Part shown: positions 24,405 through 33,719 of the stretch, piece after piece
How the letters are laid out: each line of letters opens with the position of its first letter
Numbering within the stretch: position 1 is the first letter of the stretch
Source: Ignelater luminosus
Lineage: Eukaryota; Arthropoda; Insecta; Coleoptera; Elateridae
NCBI GenBank assembly: GCA_011009095.1
Contig: VTPC01004674.1
Coordinates: 1 to 64,000 of the forward strand
DNA: 64,000 nt
Reading direction: 5' to 3'
Made by a program: the position numbers and the translations under genes
The notes under the pieces: model-generated
What the model saw: only the letters and a program-made list of their open reading frames with translations
Databases searched by the model: none
What the model was told of the DNA's origin: nothing

Positions 24405-24990
24405 CTTGTAAGGCCTCCTGCCGGCTTCAGCGCCAAGTTTTCTGTGGTCCTTTTGCCGCGCATCGGGATAACTCCTTGCTTCTTTTACTGCCTCCGTGCC
24501 TGTTCGTCTTCAATTGACTTCCTGCCGGCCTCCTCCTGTCCATTAGCCGGTCTCCCCCGAAAGCCACTTATCGATTTCCTGAAGGCCATCTGCTGGCCTC
24601 CAATCGGCTTCCGGCAGATCATCTGCGGGTATACGGTCGTCCAACCTGCCAACTCTGCCTGACTACTTGTCAACCTGGCTCTTTACCTGCCTGCTGCTTT
24701 ACTGCCTCCTATCTGCCTCTTATCGACCTCCTGTCCGCCTCTTTCCGGTCTTCTGTCGACGTCCTGCTACTGATCTCTTGCCAGTTATCTGCCGGCCTGC
24801 GGTCTTTTTCCCTGTCTGCCATCCTTTTGCTGACCTCCTTCTAGTCTCCTGCTGGTCCCATCTCGATTCCGGCCTGCCTGCCTCCTGTCAACGTCGTGTT
24901 GGCCTCTTGTGTACCTAATTGCCAGTCCGCCTACTTTCTTGCCTGCCTTACCGGCCTGCTGTAATGATCCTGCCAGCCTCCGGCTTCTCG
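24405..24990. repeat. GC-rich degenerate short tandem repeat
   Basis: For almost 600 bp the plus strand repeats variants of a short unit close to CTGCCGGCCTCCTGTC, at irregular spacing. Composition is far from the AT-rich surroundings. Open frames on both strands (24,231-24,662 plus, 24,485-24,673 minus, 24,667-24,918 plus) follow from the repeat and the lack of A/T-rich stops; they are rich in Pro/Leu/Cys/Ser or Arg/Gly/Gln. I regard it as a decayed minisatellite, not a gene. Confidence 0.7.
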
Positions 24991-25166
24991 CAGAGATCTT
25001 TCAAGTTTTTTATTTTTTCAGGTTGTGCAGGTTCAGTCCGCTGCTTATTTTCTTTTCCCGTTCAATCTAAACTCCATTAGAGTTCTATATTCTACTTTTC
25101 CTTGATCAGAATGATGAAGAGCGTAGAGCACGGGCAACAAGTAAAACCTAAAAAGAAAAACAGAAA

Positions 25167-25538
25167 CAGTGTTGCCAACAATGGCGGTTTTCCGCCAAAT
25201 TGGCGTTTTGCGGGATAAGCATGGCGCGCAAAAGTTCTCGTTGGCGCTTAAAGATTGTTTAAGTTTAAATCTGTTCTGACTTTAAAATATACTAACTATT
25301 ATTACTTTTATTGCATCTCAGCAATACAAGTTCTACAGGGAGTCTTATTATATGTGCAATTTGAACCGGTATTCGACGGTAGTGCCCTCTAGTAAACGAA
25401 CTGAGTATATACGTGATGTTGTTTAAATGGACATTTATCGAGATTTAAATTGGGGCTTTTTTCATCTCAGATGGCGCTATTTGGCTCTTTGACGGAACGG
25501 AACTGACGCTTCTATAAGATAAAATATTAGCAACACTG
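25167..25538 (+). mobile_element. hAT-like MITE, copy 1
   Basis: This 372-bp element begins CAGTGTTGCCAACAATGGCG and ends TTAGCAACACTG. It is flanked by 8-bp near-duplicates, aacagaaa and aatagaaa, the usual target size of hAT elements. It contains tatgtgcaatttgaaccggt, gcgccatctgag-type strings and no transposase. A second copy lies at 45,978-46,373 in the opposite orientation. Confidence 0.85.
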
Positions 25539-25555
25539 AATAGAAAGACATTTGG

Positions 25556-25800
25556 GAATGCAAAGCATAACTACAACGAACTCCATTTTGTTACTGAATT
25601 CGAGCAACAGTCTGTTCACAAAAATAAGTTAACATTTATCTTATTATCTCTTATCTTTGATGAAGTAAAGTAAAAAAAGAATTTTTAATTTTTCAGATTT
25701 CGGAGGCCATTTTGACCATGTTCCCGAAGAGATATCAAAAAACGAAACCATCATGTGTCTTTAGTTTTTGATGTAGAATCCAAATCTGAAGTCAAAATCT
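25556..25800 (+). repeat. Dispersed repeat copy B (also at 828)
   Basis: It matches 828-1,010 in direct orientation and begins 18 bp after the end of the hAT-like MITE. It keeps strings such as ttgttactgaattcgag and ttagtttttgatgtagaatc. A 60-bp AT-rich segment is inserted or retained relative to copy A. Confidence 0.8.
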
Positions 25801-25896
25801 CAGAATCTAAAAAAAATGCGGACAGACAGGTGCACAGTCTTCGCAAATTCAGTAACGACTCCGAAGTAGTTCGTTGAATAGTTTAATAGTTTTTAT

Positions 25897-26909
25897 AGTC
25901 CAGTCAATGAATGCCCAAAAGCGGATTGTAGAGGACATGGAAAGGGGGGAGAGTTTTTTTCTTGAGGAATGTCTTGGGGGTTGTTAGGAGGCAAAGATAC
26001 TAAAAGTCCCCGCCCCTAGCCATACCGCTTCAGGGGGGCGGGGGATGGAAAAGTCTCTCTTTTCGGTTTCTTACTTATAACTCTGAAACGGTAAAAAGTA
26101 TTCCTTACAAAATAAAAGATAATTAAATTTCCTACAGGACTGTCTATGTTCATTTTTTTCTATGTGTTATAGTTTCCGAGATATTCGCCAGCGAAGATCG
26201 ATAATTTTCGAAAAAATTTTTTTTGTCTCACATTTTTCGTCAAACTTGCCCTTCTAACTCCTCAGCCTTATGTTTTACAGAAAAGTGGTCAGAACAGAAA
26301 GTTGTAGAGCATTCAGTCCCCTTTATAAATATGTAATGGTTACTAATTTATCTTCTAAAGATCAGAGGCTACGGCAATTTGAAGTTTTTGGATAAATTTC
26401 GTGATTTCTCAAGAAAAGTCAGTGAATGCCCAAAAGGGGGTTGCAGAGAAATTCTTCTCTTGAGGAATATGTTGCGGGTAGTAAGGAAGCAAAGATACTA
26501 AAAGCTCCTGCTCCTAGCTCTGTCGCTTTAGGGAGGAGGAGGTGGAAAGGTCCCTTTTGTCATGTGAGGCAAAAAAAAGTTTTTCGAAAATTATCGATCT
26601 TCGCTGACGAATATCTCGGAAACTATAACACATAGAAAGAAAATGAATATAAACAGTCTTGTAGAAAATTTAATTATCTTTTATTTTATAGGGAATTCTT
26701 TTTACTGTACGACGCACCGTTTCCGAGTTATAAGCAAGAAACAGAAAAGAGGAACTTTTCCACCCCCCTCCTCCCCTAAAGCGGCAGGGCTAGGGAGTAG
26801 GGGCGGGGACTTTTAGTATCTTTGCCTCCTAACTACCCCCAACACATTCCTCAAGAGAAAAATTCTCCCCCTTTTCATGTCCTCTATAACCACTTCGTTG
26901 ACTGGACTA
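25897..26909. mobile_element. Fold-back element of ~1 kb with an extra internal arm
   Basis: The left arm (25,897-26,215) and right arm (about 26,575-26,909) are long inverted repeats. Ends are TAGTCCAGTCAA and its complement TTGACTGGACTA. Within the arms are G/C-rich blocks (ctaaaagtccccgcccctag; reverse ctaggg...gcggggactttt) and the shared string cgaagatcgataattttcg. The centre has a third, partial copy of the arm start (from 26,418, cagtgaatgcccaaaagggg). Open frames inside are by-products of this structure. There is no transposase. Confidence 0.85.
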
Positions 26910-26925
26910 TTAACATAGTAAGTTT

Positions 26926-27402
26926 TTATGCGTCCACGTCCAGAGTTTTTTGTGAGGGTTGGCCATGAATTGTTTTGTTAGGTTGTACACAAGGTATTTT
27001 AATTTTTATTTCGTTGTACGGCTTGGATAACCTCAAAACTACGGTATAATAATCACTGCAGAATAAAACCTCGTTGCCAAATCTATTGCCTGTTTGAAAT
27101 AGGAATATTTAAACAGTTAGGAGGTCTTCTTGTAAACAGATCATTCCCATATCAATTTGATATTGTTTCTGTTATTAGAGGTAATAATAATAATAACTTA
27201 CTAAACTGAAGACATAAACATTACTAAAGATGTTAATTTCATTTTGTATAAAACTGACAACATTGCGACTGATAAAGTGTTCTGTCATGCAATCTAACCT
27301 ATAATCGTTTAAAATGCCTAAACATACATGTAAGGCCGGTTTAAACTGAAAAATTAATGTTCTCACTGCTAAACTGGATGAATCTCCAGGGCCAACTCTC
27401 AT
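26926..27402 (-). CDS. Unrecognised small protein, two exons
   Basis: I do not recognise this gene. Exon 1 runs from ATG 27,402 to 27,225, then a 135-nt intron, then exon 2 from 27,089 to the TAA at 26,926-26,928. The model gives 113 residues, starting MRVGPGDSSSLAVRTLIFQF and ending QKTLDVDA. The amino acid mix looks like a real soluble protein rather than random AT-rich translation. The donor used here is A|GTAATG. A stronger donor (GTAAGT, exon end 27,202) is also in frame, but it would lead to a short C-terminus of 16 residues. The start faces LYRM9 head to head with 225 bp between the two ATGs, so a shared bidirectional promoter is likely. An exon upstream of 27,402 cannot be excluded. 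The fold-back element ends 17 bp past the stop. Confidence 0.5.
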
Positions 27403-27627
27403 GCAAAAAACTGTGAATGCATATGTTCTGCGTTTAGCTTTGAAGTTGTAAAATATTTTGATTTAAATTTAAGAATACTTTTGTGTCATCCTGTACAATA
27501 CCTAGTGTGAATTTTCATTGCGTGCTCCCTACATTTTTAAATTTATCGATGTCACAATTTTAATCTGTTTTAAATCTACTTTGTTGACCTGAAAATTGAA
27601 ATGTACAGTAATTATAAGTTAATTTCC
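27403..27627. promoter_or_regulatory. Putative bidirectional promoter
   Basis: This interval of 225 bp separates the divergent starts of the unrecognised minus-strand gene and LYRM9. It must hold both 5' UTRs and promoters if both models are right. I see no TATA box at a useful distance. Confidence 0.4.
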
Positions 27628-28058
27628 ATGATCTATACTAATTATTGTACTAAAACAGCTATATCATCATCGAAAACTTTGTACAAATATTTATTGAGGC
27701 AGTGTCAGAAATTACCGAATGATGGCCCTAGAAAGTATTACATTAATTCAGTGAAGCAGGTAAAATATGTTTTAAATATTCTTAGTTCTGCATGTTTATC
27801 ATGTTACTACTCTTGATTTAAATTGTGTTTAGAAAAGAAAGTATCATGGCGCATTGTAGAGTTTGAGGTTAAGTCTTTTATTTTACAGAGCTTTAAGCAG
27901 CATTTAAACGAAACAGATTCAGAAAGAATAAAGCAGATAATAGATCGTGCATATGAGGATGCCGACTGGATTTTAAAAAAGGTTGATTGTTTAATTAGTA
28001 AGTTATTGGAATATTGTAATACTGCTTGTATTTTTAGTACTTAAAAAGGCAGACTTAA
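27628..28058 (+). CDS. LYRM9: LYR motif-containing protein 9
   Basis: LYRM9 is a small LYR-family protein. Members of the family are mostly mitochondrial and bind the acyl carrier protein and Fe-S or respiratory complex assembly factors; the exact role of LYRM9 is not established. Exons are 27,628-27,759, 27,889-27,981 and 28,038-28,058, giving 81 residues. The human protein has 78. The match runs along the whole length: LYKYLLRQCQKLP, RKYYINSVKQSFKQH, ERIKQIIDRAYEDADWI and a C-terminus KKYLKRQT. The motif here is L-Y-K rather than L-Y-R. I start at 27,628 because the distance to the LYK motif fits the human protein; an in-frame ATG also lies at 27,601. The last intron has a weak donor (G|GTTGAT) but conservation of the K-K-Y junction supports it. 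The stop lies 1 nt before the TRMT44 start. Confidence 0.92.
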
Positions 28059-28059
28059 C

Positions 28060-29981
28060 ATGTTTCATATACCATTAGCAACAAGTGGTAGTAAAATACC
28101 ATTAGAGAAATTTTGGAATGCTGTGTTATTGTATCATAATAGGCCTCACTTGATAAATCGCAGATTAACAGGTGCTTTAACAGTCTTTTTCTTCAAAGCA
28201 AGTTTTGATAATAAAAATGTAAAACGGCTTAGTGAATTGTTTACACGTCCAGCACTTCTGTATGAGATTCGTAAATTGAAGGAAATATCTAAAGAATGTA
28301 TTACTCGTGATTTAATCGAGAGCATCTTAAAAGTTCATGATAAAAATGTTGAATTGACTGAAACAACAGTAGCTGATTTTATGAAATCATTTGATGATGA
28401 AAGTGTCTATGTTTCTGTTAGAATCTTATATCCAAGACAAAACTGTTATGAAAAGACTATTGAAATAGTTACTTTGGATAAGAAAAGTAAACTAGCAACA
28501 TTTCTTGCAGTTACAGAATTTGATAAAAAGTCATTGGCTCCTGTTTTTCCATATGACATACATCATGATAGTAATGAAAGTCTTCGAATCTGTGTGGATG
28601 TATTTGATAATGCTGAAGATGCTAGTGCTGACTGGTTAGTGGATGAACTATTTCCTAAATTACTTAAATGGGCAGAAAATTATGATCTAAAATGTGAAAT
28701 TCAACAATCATTGTCACTAATTGCCATTGAAAAGTATGTAGAGTTGTATCACAATTTGAAAGTTAAATATGGAGAAAATCTTGTTACAGTAAGTTTGAAT
28801 AATTTTTATTTTCATCCGTACTATCTTGTTTCATTTCTAGATTTGGCCTGAAAGAACGGATCCTTTAAAGTTTGTCTATGAAGATATTGCAATAGCAACA
28901 TATTTAATCCTACTTTGGGAGGAAATGAATCCAGACAAAAAGCCAAGGTTTATTGATTTGGGTTGTGGTAATGGATTGTTAGTACACATACTTAATGAAG
29001 AAGGATATCCTGGTTATGGTATTGATATTAGGAAAAGGAAAATATGGGATTTATATCCTAAGACAACTTATTTAAAGGTAAGCAGTATTCAAGTTGAAAA
29101 CAAATTGATGGATTTTTTTTCTTAAAATTCAGGTTCAGACAATCACACCATCAGCAAGCTCTTTATTCCCTGAAGCCGACTGGATAATTGGTAACCATTC
29201 AGATGAGTTAACGCCGTGGATTCCTGTAATAGCAGCACGTAGTTCACATAAAACAAATTTCTTTCTTCTTCCTTGTTGCTGTTATGAATTCAATGGGCAG
29301 AAATATAAACGTATAAACAGTTCTGTTAGTATTTACACAGAATATTTAGATTATGTTCAGGATATAGCAAAAAGGTGTAATTTTATTATAAAAATAGATA
29401 AATTAAGAATTCCATCTACAAGACGTACTTGTATAGTTAGTTTTGGTAGGTGTTATCAGTTAGATACTATCAAAGAAGTAGATAAGAAAATCACAGACTT
29501 AATAACTGAACGGTGTAATAATCAGATAGTTGAAAACAACTCGGATGGATCGGTTTGGACAAATACTTTTCAGGCACGTTCTAATGTTGAAAAAGTAAAA
29601 AACTGTACACAATTGGATAAAAGTTTCATTTGCAATGTTATTAACAAAATAACACAAATACTGCTTGCTGAGAAGATTTTGATAGAAAAAGAAAATGGAA
29701 ACATGTGGAATCGAGGTGGAACCATATTATTGCCCAACTTGGTTAATGTTGTAGGTAAAGATAGTTTGAAAGAATTGAAGAACGAATGCGGTGGTTTACA
29801 AACACTATTAAAAAATCATCGTTATATTTTTGAAGTGGCAAATGGATCTGTTAAATTACGAGTTCCTTCATCATCACAAGATACTAAAACAAAATACAAA
29901 AGTAAACCATGCTGGTTTCATAATAATCATCCAGAAGGTTGTTTTTATGATGAGGATATGTGTGCCTATAAACATTCGTAG
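28060..29981 (+). CDS. TRMT44: tRNA (uracil-O2-)-methyltransferase, TRMT44/METTL19 family
   Basis: Members of this family (Trm44 in yeast) put a 2'-O-methyl group on U44 of tRNA-Ser in the cytoplasm, using S-adenosylmethionine. Exons are 28,060-28,788, 28,841-29,077 and 29,133-29,981, all phase 0, giving 604 residues. The N-terminal block LEKFWNAVLLYHNRPHLINR matches the start of animal TRMT44. The SAM-binding motif FIDLGCGNGLLVHIL is at residues 280-294, followed by GYGIDIRKRKIWD. WIIGNHSDELTPWIP and FFLLPCCCYEF are further family blocks. The C-terminus has a CCCH zinc finger (C-x9-C-x6-C-x3-H, about residues 582-603). The coding region starts 1 nt after the LYRM9 stop, with no room for a separate promoter. 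Translation must therefore come from a shared or alternatively started transcript. AATAAA follows at about 30,068. Confidence 0.95.
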
Positions 29982-30067
29982 TGTGATTGTGCGCTTCTTT
30001 GTATTATATTGTATATTTTACATCGTAATTGTGAATAATTATGTGAGACTGGTAGGACTTTGAATTC

Positions 30068-30074
30068 AATAAAT
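30068..30074 (+). terminator. Poly(A) signal of TRMT44
   Basis: AATAAA occurs about 85 bp after the TRMT44 stop, in AT-rich 3' UTR sequence. Confidence 0.55.
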
Positions 30075-30079
30075 GATAT

Positions 30080-31139
30080 TTAAAGTTGTGATCTTATTGA
30101 TTTAATTGTAATGATGATGATATTTTTCTTGAGTGAGATAGTACTGCACTATAAACTACAAGTGATATCTGAAAAAGGTAGCTTAAAGTAGAATCCTATG
30201 AATTACAACAATAAAACACACAATTATTAACATGGAGTTTCACAATGTAAATGTGAAGAAAATAAATAATAGAATCTTATAGCCAAAGAGTGGGATCAAT
30301 TAATTGATAGCTCAGTAAAGCTGTCTGTATACTCGACTGCAGGTGCTTTTTTATACTACCTAGCTGGACAATCATGCACATATAATTTTCGTAACGTAGT
30401 GACGTCGTTTATTCAAAACAATTTGTTTATCAGTGACTCAATGGATCTAGACACCCTTTACCTGTGTACATCTTACATGCATGCATACCTTAGTAACGTG
30501 GCACTGCTGATGCAATTATATCATGATAACATATCAACTAATCTCTGTTGCTGTTTGCTTATGACTTGTTTAGCAGGCATAAAATGCCACTTTTCAGCCT
30601 TAGGACTCATTTTTAATCTTATTATCCATTCACACAAGATGATAGTAATAAAACCGAACCGGTAAAAGCTGAGTTTGCACGAGATTTTTAGTATGATTTA
30701 ATTTTCTGTGTTTAAGGTTAGATTTCTAACATATTAAATAGTATGAAGTGTTGTCATCTGACATTTTATATTAGAAATCTGAGCTGTGATTCTGAATTCT
30801 CGATATGAGAAAAACAATTCTGAATTATATTTGAAAATTGTCATTTTGATGCCAGCCTTTGTGATATTGTGGAATTGATGATAACAAGAATAAATACCTG
30901 AAAACCCATATTGTATATGGAGTATTTGCACAAGTCAGTAGTACAATAAGGTTTAATGCAGTATAACAAGTCACTAATACTTAATATTGAAATCTGTACA
31001 ATAAAATTACTTTGGGCACATACTATGGATAGAAAGCAGTCTTTGTGAGCAATACCTACTGTACCTGCAGAAAATGAAGGTTGCCTAATTTTTTTCAATT
31101 GCAACGCCAACTATGATCATTGCGAAATTCATGCTCGGA
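30080..31139. other. Intergenic, no gene seen
   Basis: There is no convincing coding or RNA gene. The short frames at 30,399-30,665 (plus) and 30,734-31,110 (minus) have no motif and do not extend beyond chance. Confidence 0.4.
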
Positions 31140-31515
31140 CATCAGAGACACTGTTTTTCAATTGACAATAATTTTAGAATTGTTATGCATAAAAGCGGTT
31201 GATTTTTCTTCAAGAAAATGGTGAAAACTAATTTTCGCTGATTATAGTGCCATCTATTACGATTCGGAAAAAATGTTTCAAACAGAACTTATGTATTTGT
31301 CTCTAAGGAATCCGAATTTGCAATAAAACGGGGTTCCTATTTGAAATTTTAAAGTTGGCCCTTGTTTCACCCCCAGGAGGCGGTGGGGGCGGGTTGATTT
31401 TTACACAGGCAGACGTCCCCCTTGATAATATTAAAGGTTTATTTGGAACATTTTTTCATACAATGCTTATTTCTCGAGATATTTATTTGTCTCAAGTTAA
31501 ATGGAACACCCGGTA
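31140..31515 (-). mobile_element. End fragment of a DNA transposon
   Basis: Read on the minus strand, the fragment starts TACCGGGTGTTCCATTTAAC at 31,515, a type of terminal sequence common in insect DNA elements and MITEs. It continues through a GC-rich block (31,370-31,395, rich in CCCCC) to about 31,140. I did not find a matching opposite end, so it is probably truncated. Confidence 0.5.
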
Positions 31516-31799
31516 TATCTTTTAGTACGTCTCCATTCCATTTTATTTTTGGACAGTCTCTAGGTCTTATATTATGAGGTCTCCTTTTTATTTGTGTTAA
31601 AAGGTTTTGAACAAAGTCCGATTCTAAATCTTTGAAAAAAGCCGAATTAGAAATGGAATCAAGCGAATATAAGATAAGATCATCACATTTAGTATAGATT
31701 TGGTTATACTTAAACAATCACTTCTTAGTTAAATGAATAATTTCCAGTATAATTGAACTTTAAAAGTGCAAATTAATGTGAACACAGACAGTTTTTTCA

Positions 31800-32640
31800 T
31801 AATTAATGTTTATTTAAAATGGAATTGGATTAAGTCTTCCGTTGGCTGTAATAACACCCTGGACTCATCTCGGCATGGAGTCAATTAGATCTTTCCAGTT
31901 TTTCTTTACATTCTCATCCTGATGCCATACTTGATTCACAGCATCGACCATTTTAGATTTTGTTGTATACTCCATACTTTGTACTCTAGCCTTGCATATG
32001 GACCATAGATTCTTAATGGGATTGAGATCAGGTGAGTTTCCAGGCCAGTCGAGAAGGGTGATGATCTTGTCCTTAAAATACTTTACCATTATTTTGAAAA
32101 TGTGGCATGGTGCTCAAACTTGTTGCAAGATCGGTCCAGTGATTTGAACTTTTTTCAATTTTGCGACCAAACATTTTTCCAATAATGCTTTGTACTTTTC
32201 ACTGTTCATCATACCTTCAATTGCTATTAGTTTTCCAGTGGCCATGTATGAAAAACAACCCCAATACATAACTTTTACAGGGTATTTCACTGTTTGTATT
32301 ATATGCGCTGCCTTTAAAGTTTCCTTTGTATCCTTTCGTACGATCTTTAATTGGGTTCCTTGTACCAAAAAATGTTTCATCAGGGAATAAGACTTTCCTC
32401 CAGTCTTATTGAGTTCAATGGAATACTTTTTGGCCCAAGTGAGCCGGTTTTTCATCACGGGAGCTGTCCAGCTGTTCCAGGAGTAGTCCACAACCTGCAA
32501 AGTCGTGGATTTTTACCCCAGCCTTTTCTACACCTTGCTGAAGCTCATAGCTTGTTTTTCTGGGATTTACTGTAGACTGTTTCTTAAAAGAAAGGATATA
32601 TTGGTTCCATAAAATGTTAGAACTAGGATCCATATTTGTT
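31800..32640 (-). pseudogene. Tc1-like transposase pseudogene
   Basis: Three minus-strand frames together cover most of a Tc1-family transposase: a piece with RKTSYELQQGVEKAGVKI (helix-turn-helix side, up to 32,633), a middle piece including RLTWAKKYSIE and VMYWGCFSYMATGKL (32,114-32,500), and a C-terminal piece with LLDWPGNSPDLNPIKNLW (31,865-32,089), which holds the last catalytic residue region. Frame breaks separate them. The first 70-80 residues of a normal 340-residue Tc1 transposase are missing. It seems to sit next to, or inside, the downstream part of the reverse-transcriptase fragment that starts at 32,715. Confidence 0.88.
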
Positions 32641-33051
32641 TAGCAGTTCCTAGAAGTATTAGAATCGGAACCACTAAGATTAGTACTGGCATCAGAATTG
32701 AATTTTCTAAACCGTACCAGTTTCAACCCCTGGTTCTGAATGCTTGTTTTGTATTGCTACCAATGCCTCAGAGTTTCCCATTGTTACTTCTGTCATTCTT
32801 ACATTTGTATCTCTGTTAATCTTTTAAATATTCTTTTTCTTTTGATGCTATCAAATGCTTTTTGAAACTCTACAAACAGCACATGTGTTGTTATATCTTT
32901 AAATTGTTTTCATAGAACTTCTCAGTGATTTTCCTTATATATGAATGTTATCAGTTGTTGAGGAATTTTTTCTAAATCCTGTGTGGTAGTTTTCTATTAT
33001 TGTTTCACTATAAGGTACTAAGTTGTTGTATATTATTGTAGAGAGAATTTT

Positions 33052-33460
33052 CAGACATTGGAAGTAACACATTACTTGTAATTCATTACATTTTTCAGTA
33101 ACGCGTTACTTTATAAAGACGCAGTAAAGTAATTGTAACTAATTACAAAAAACGTGTAATGGTAACGATTTCATATTGTGCAATTCTAAGAGTTGTACAG
33201 TAAGCTTGTACAAAGAAAAATTAATTAGAATCACCTTGAATTTTGATGGGTTCTAAAAAGTTTTTCTTTATAGAATCAAAGTAACTGACAGTAAAGGTAA
33301 AGTAACTTAGTTACATATTTTCAGAATTGCAAATTTGGATTTATACTACCCGTAGGGGTCCTAAGAACATATTAAAAAATCAGAACTACCCTAATTTTTG
33401 TGATGACATGTCAATATTGACTGAACGAATTACTTTTTTAAAGTAACTTTCCAATGTCTG
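33052..33460. mobile_element. hAT-like MITE inserted in the reverse transcriptase
   Basis: The element of 409 bp has ends CAGACATTGGAA and TTCCAATGTCTG, and an exact 8-bp target duplication, agaatttt (33,044-33,051 and 33,461-33,468). Subterminal sequence is rich in gtaac/gttac palindromes (cagtaacgcgttacttt), common in hAT families. It has no transposase. Confidence 0.92.
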
Positions 33461-33719
33461 AGAATTTTGTATGTGACATTTAATAGGGTAATTAGTCTAC
33501 AGTTGTTGCAGTCTTCTATGTTTCCTTTTTCACATATAGATTTAATTATCCCAAGCTTCCATTCATCTGGTATAATTTGTTTTTTCCAGATAACATATGC
33601 ATATTAATTCGAATATTTGTATCCACAGTTTATGCCTTCCCTTTTTTAGTAGTTCTCTGTTATCATCGCCTTTGTTATTTTTTATTTTCATTATCATTTT
33701 TCTTTTTACTTCATCATAT

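Noticed and set aside
24231-24918. Open frames of 62-143 codons on both strands
   Set aside because: They follow from a GC-rich degenerate tandem repeat that lacks stop triplets. Overlap on both strands and absence of motifs argue against genes.
31439-31717. 92-codon minus-strand frame ending in GVPFNLRQINISRN
   Set aside because: Its C-terminal half translates the terminal sequence of a DNA transposon, and the frame crosses the element boundary.
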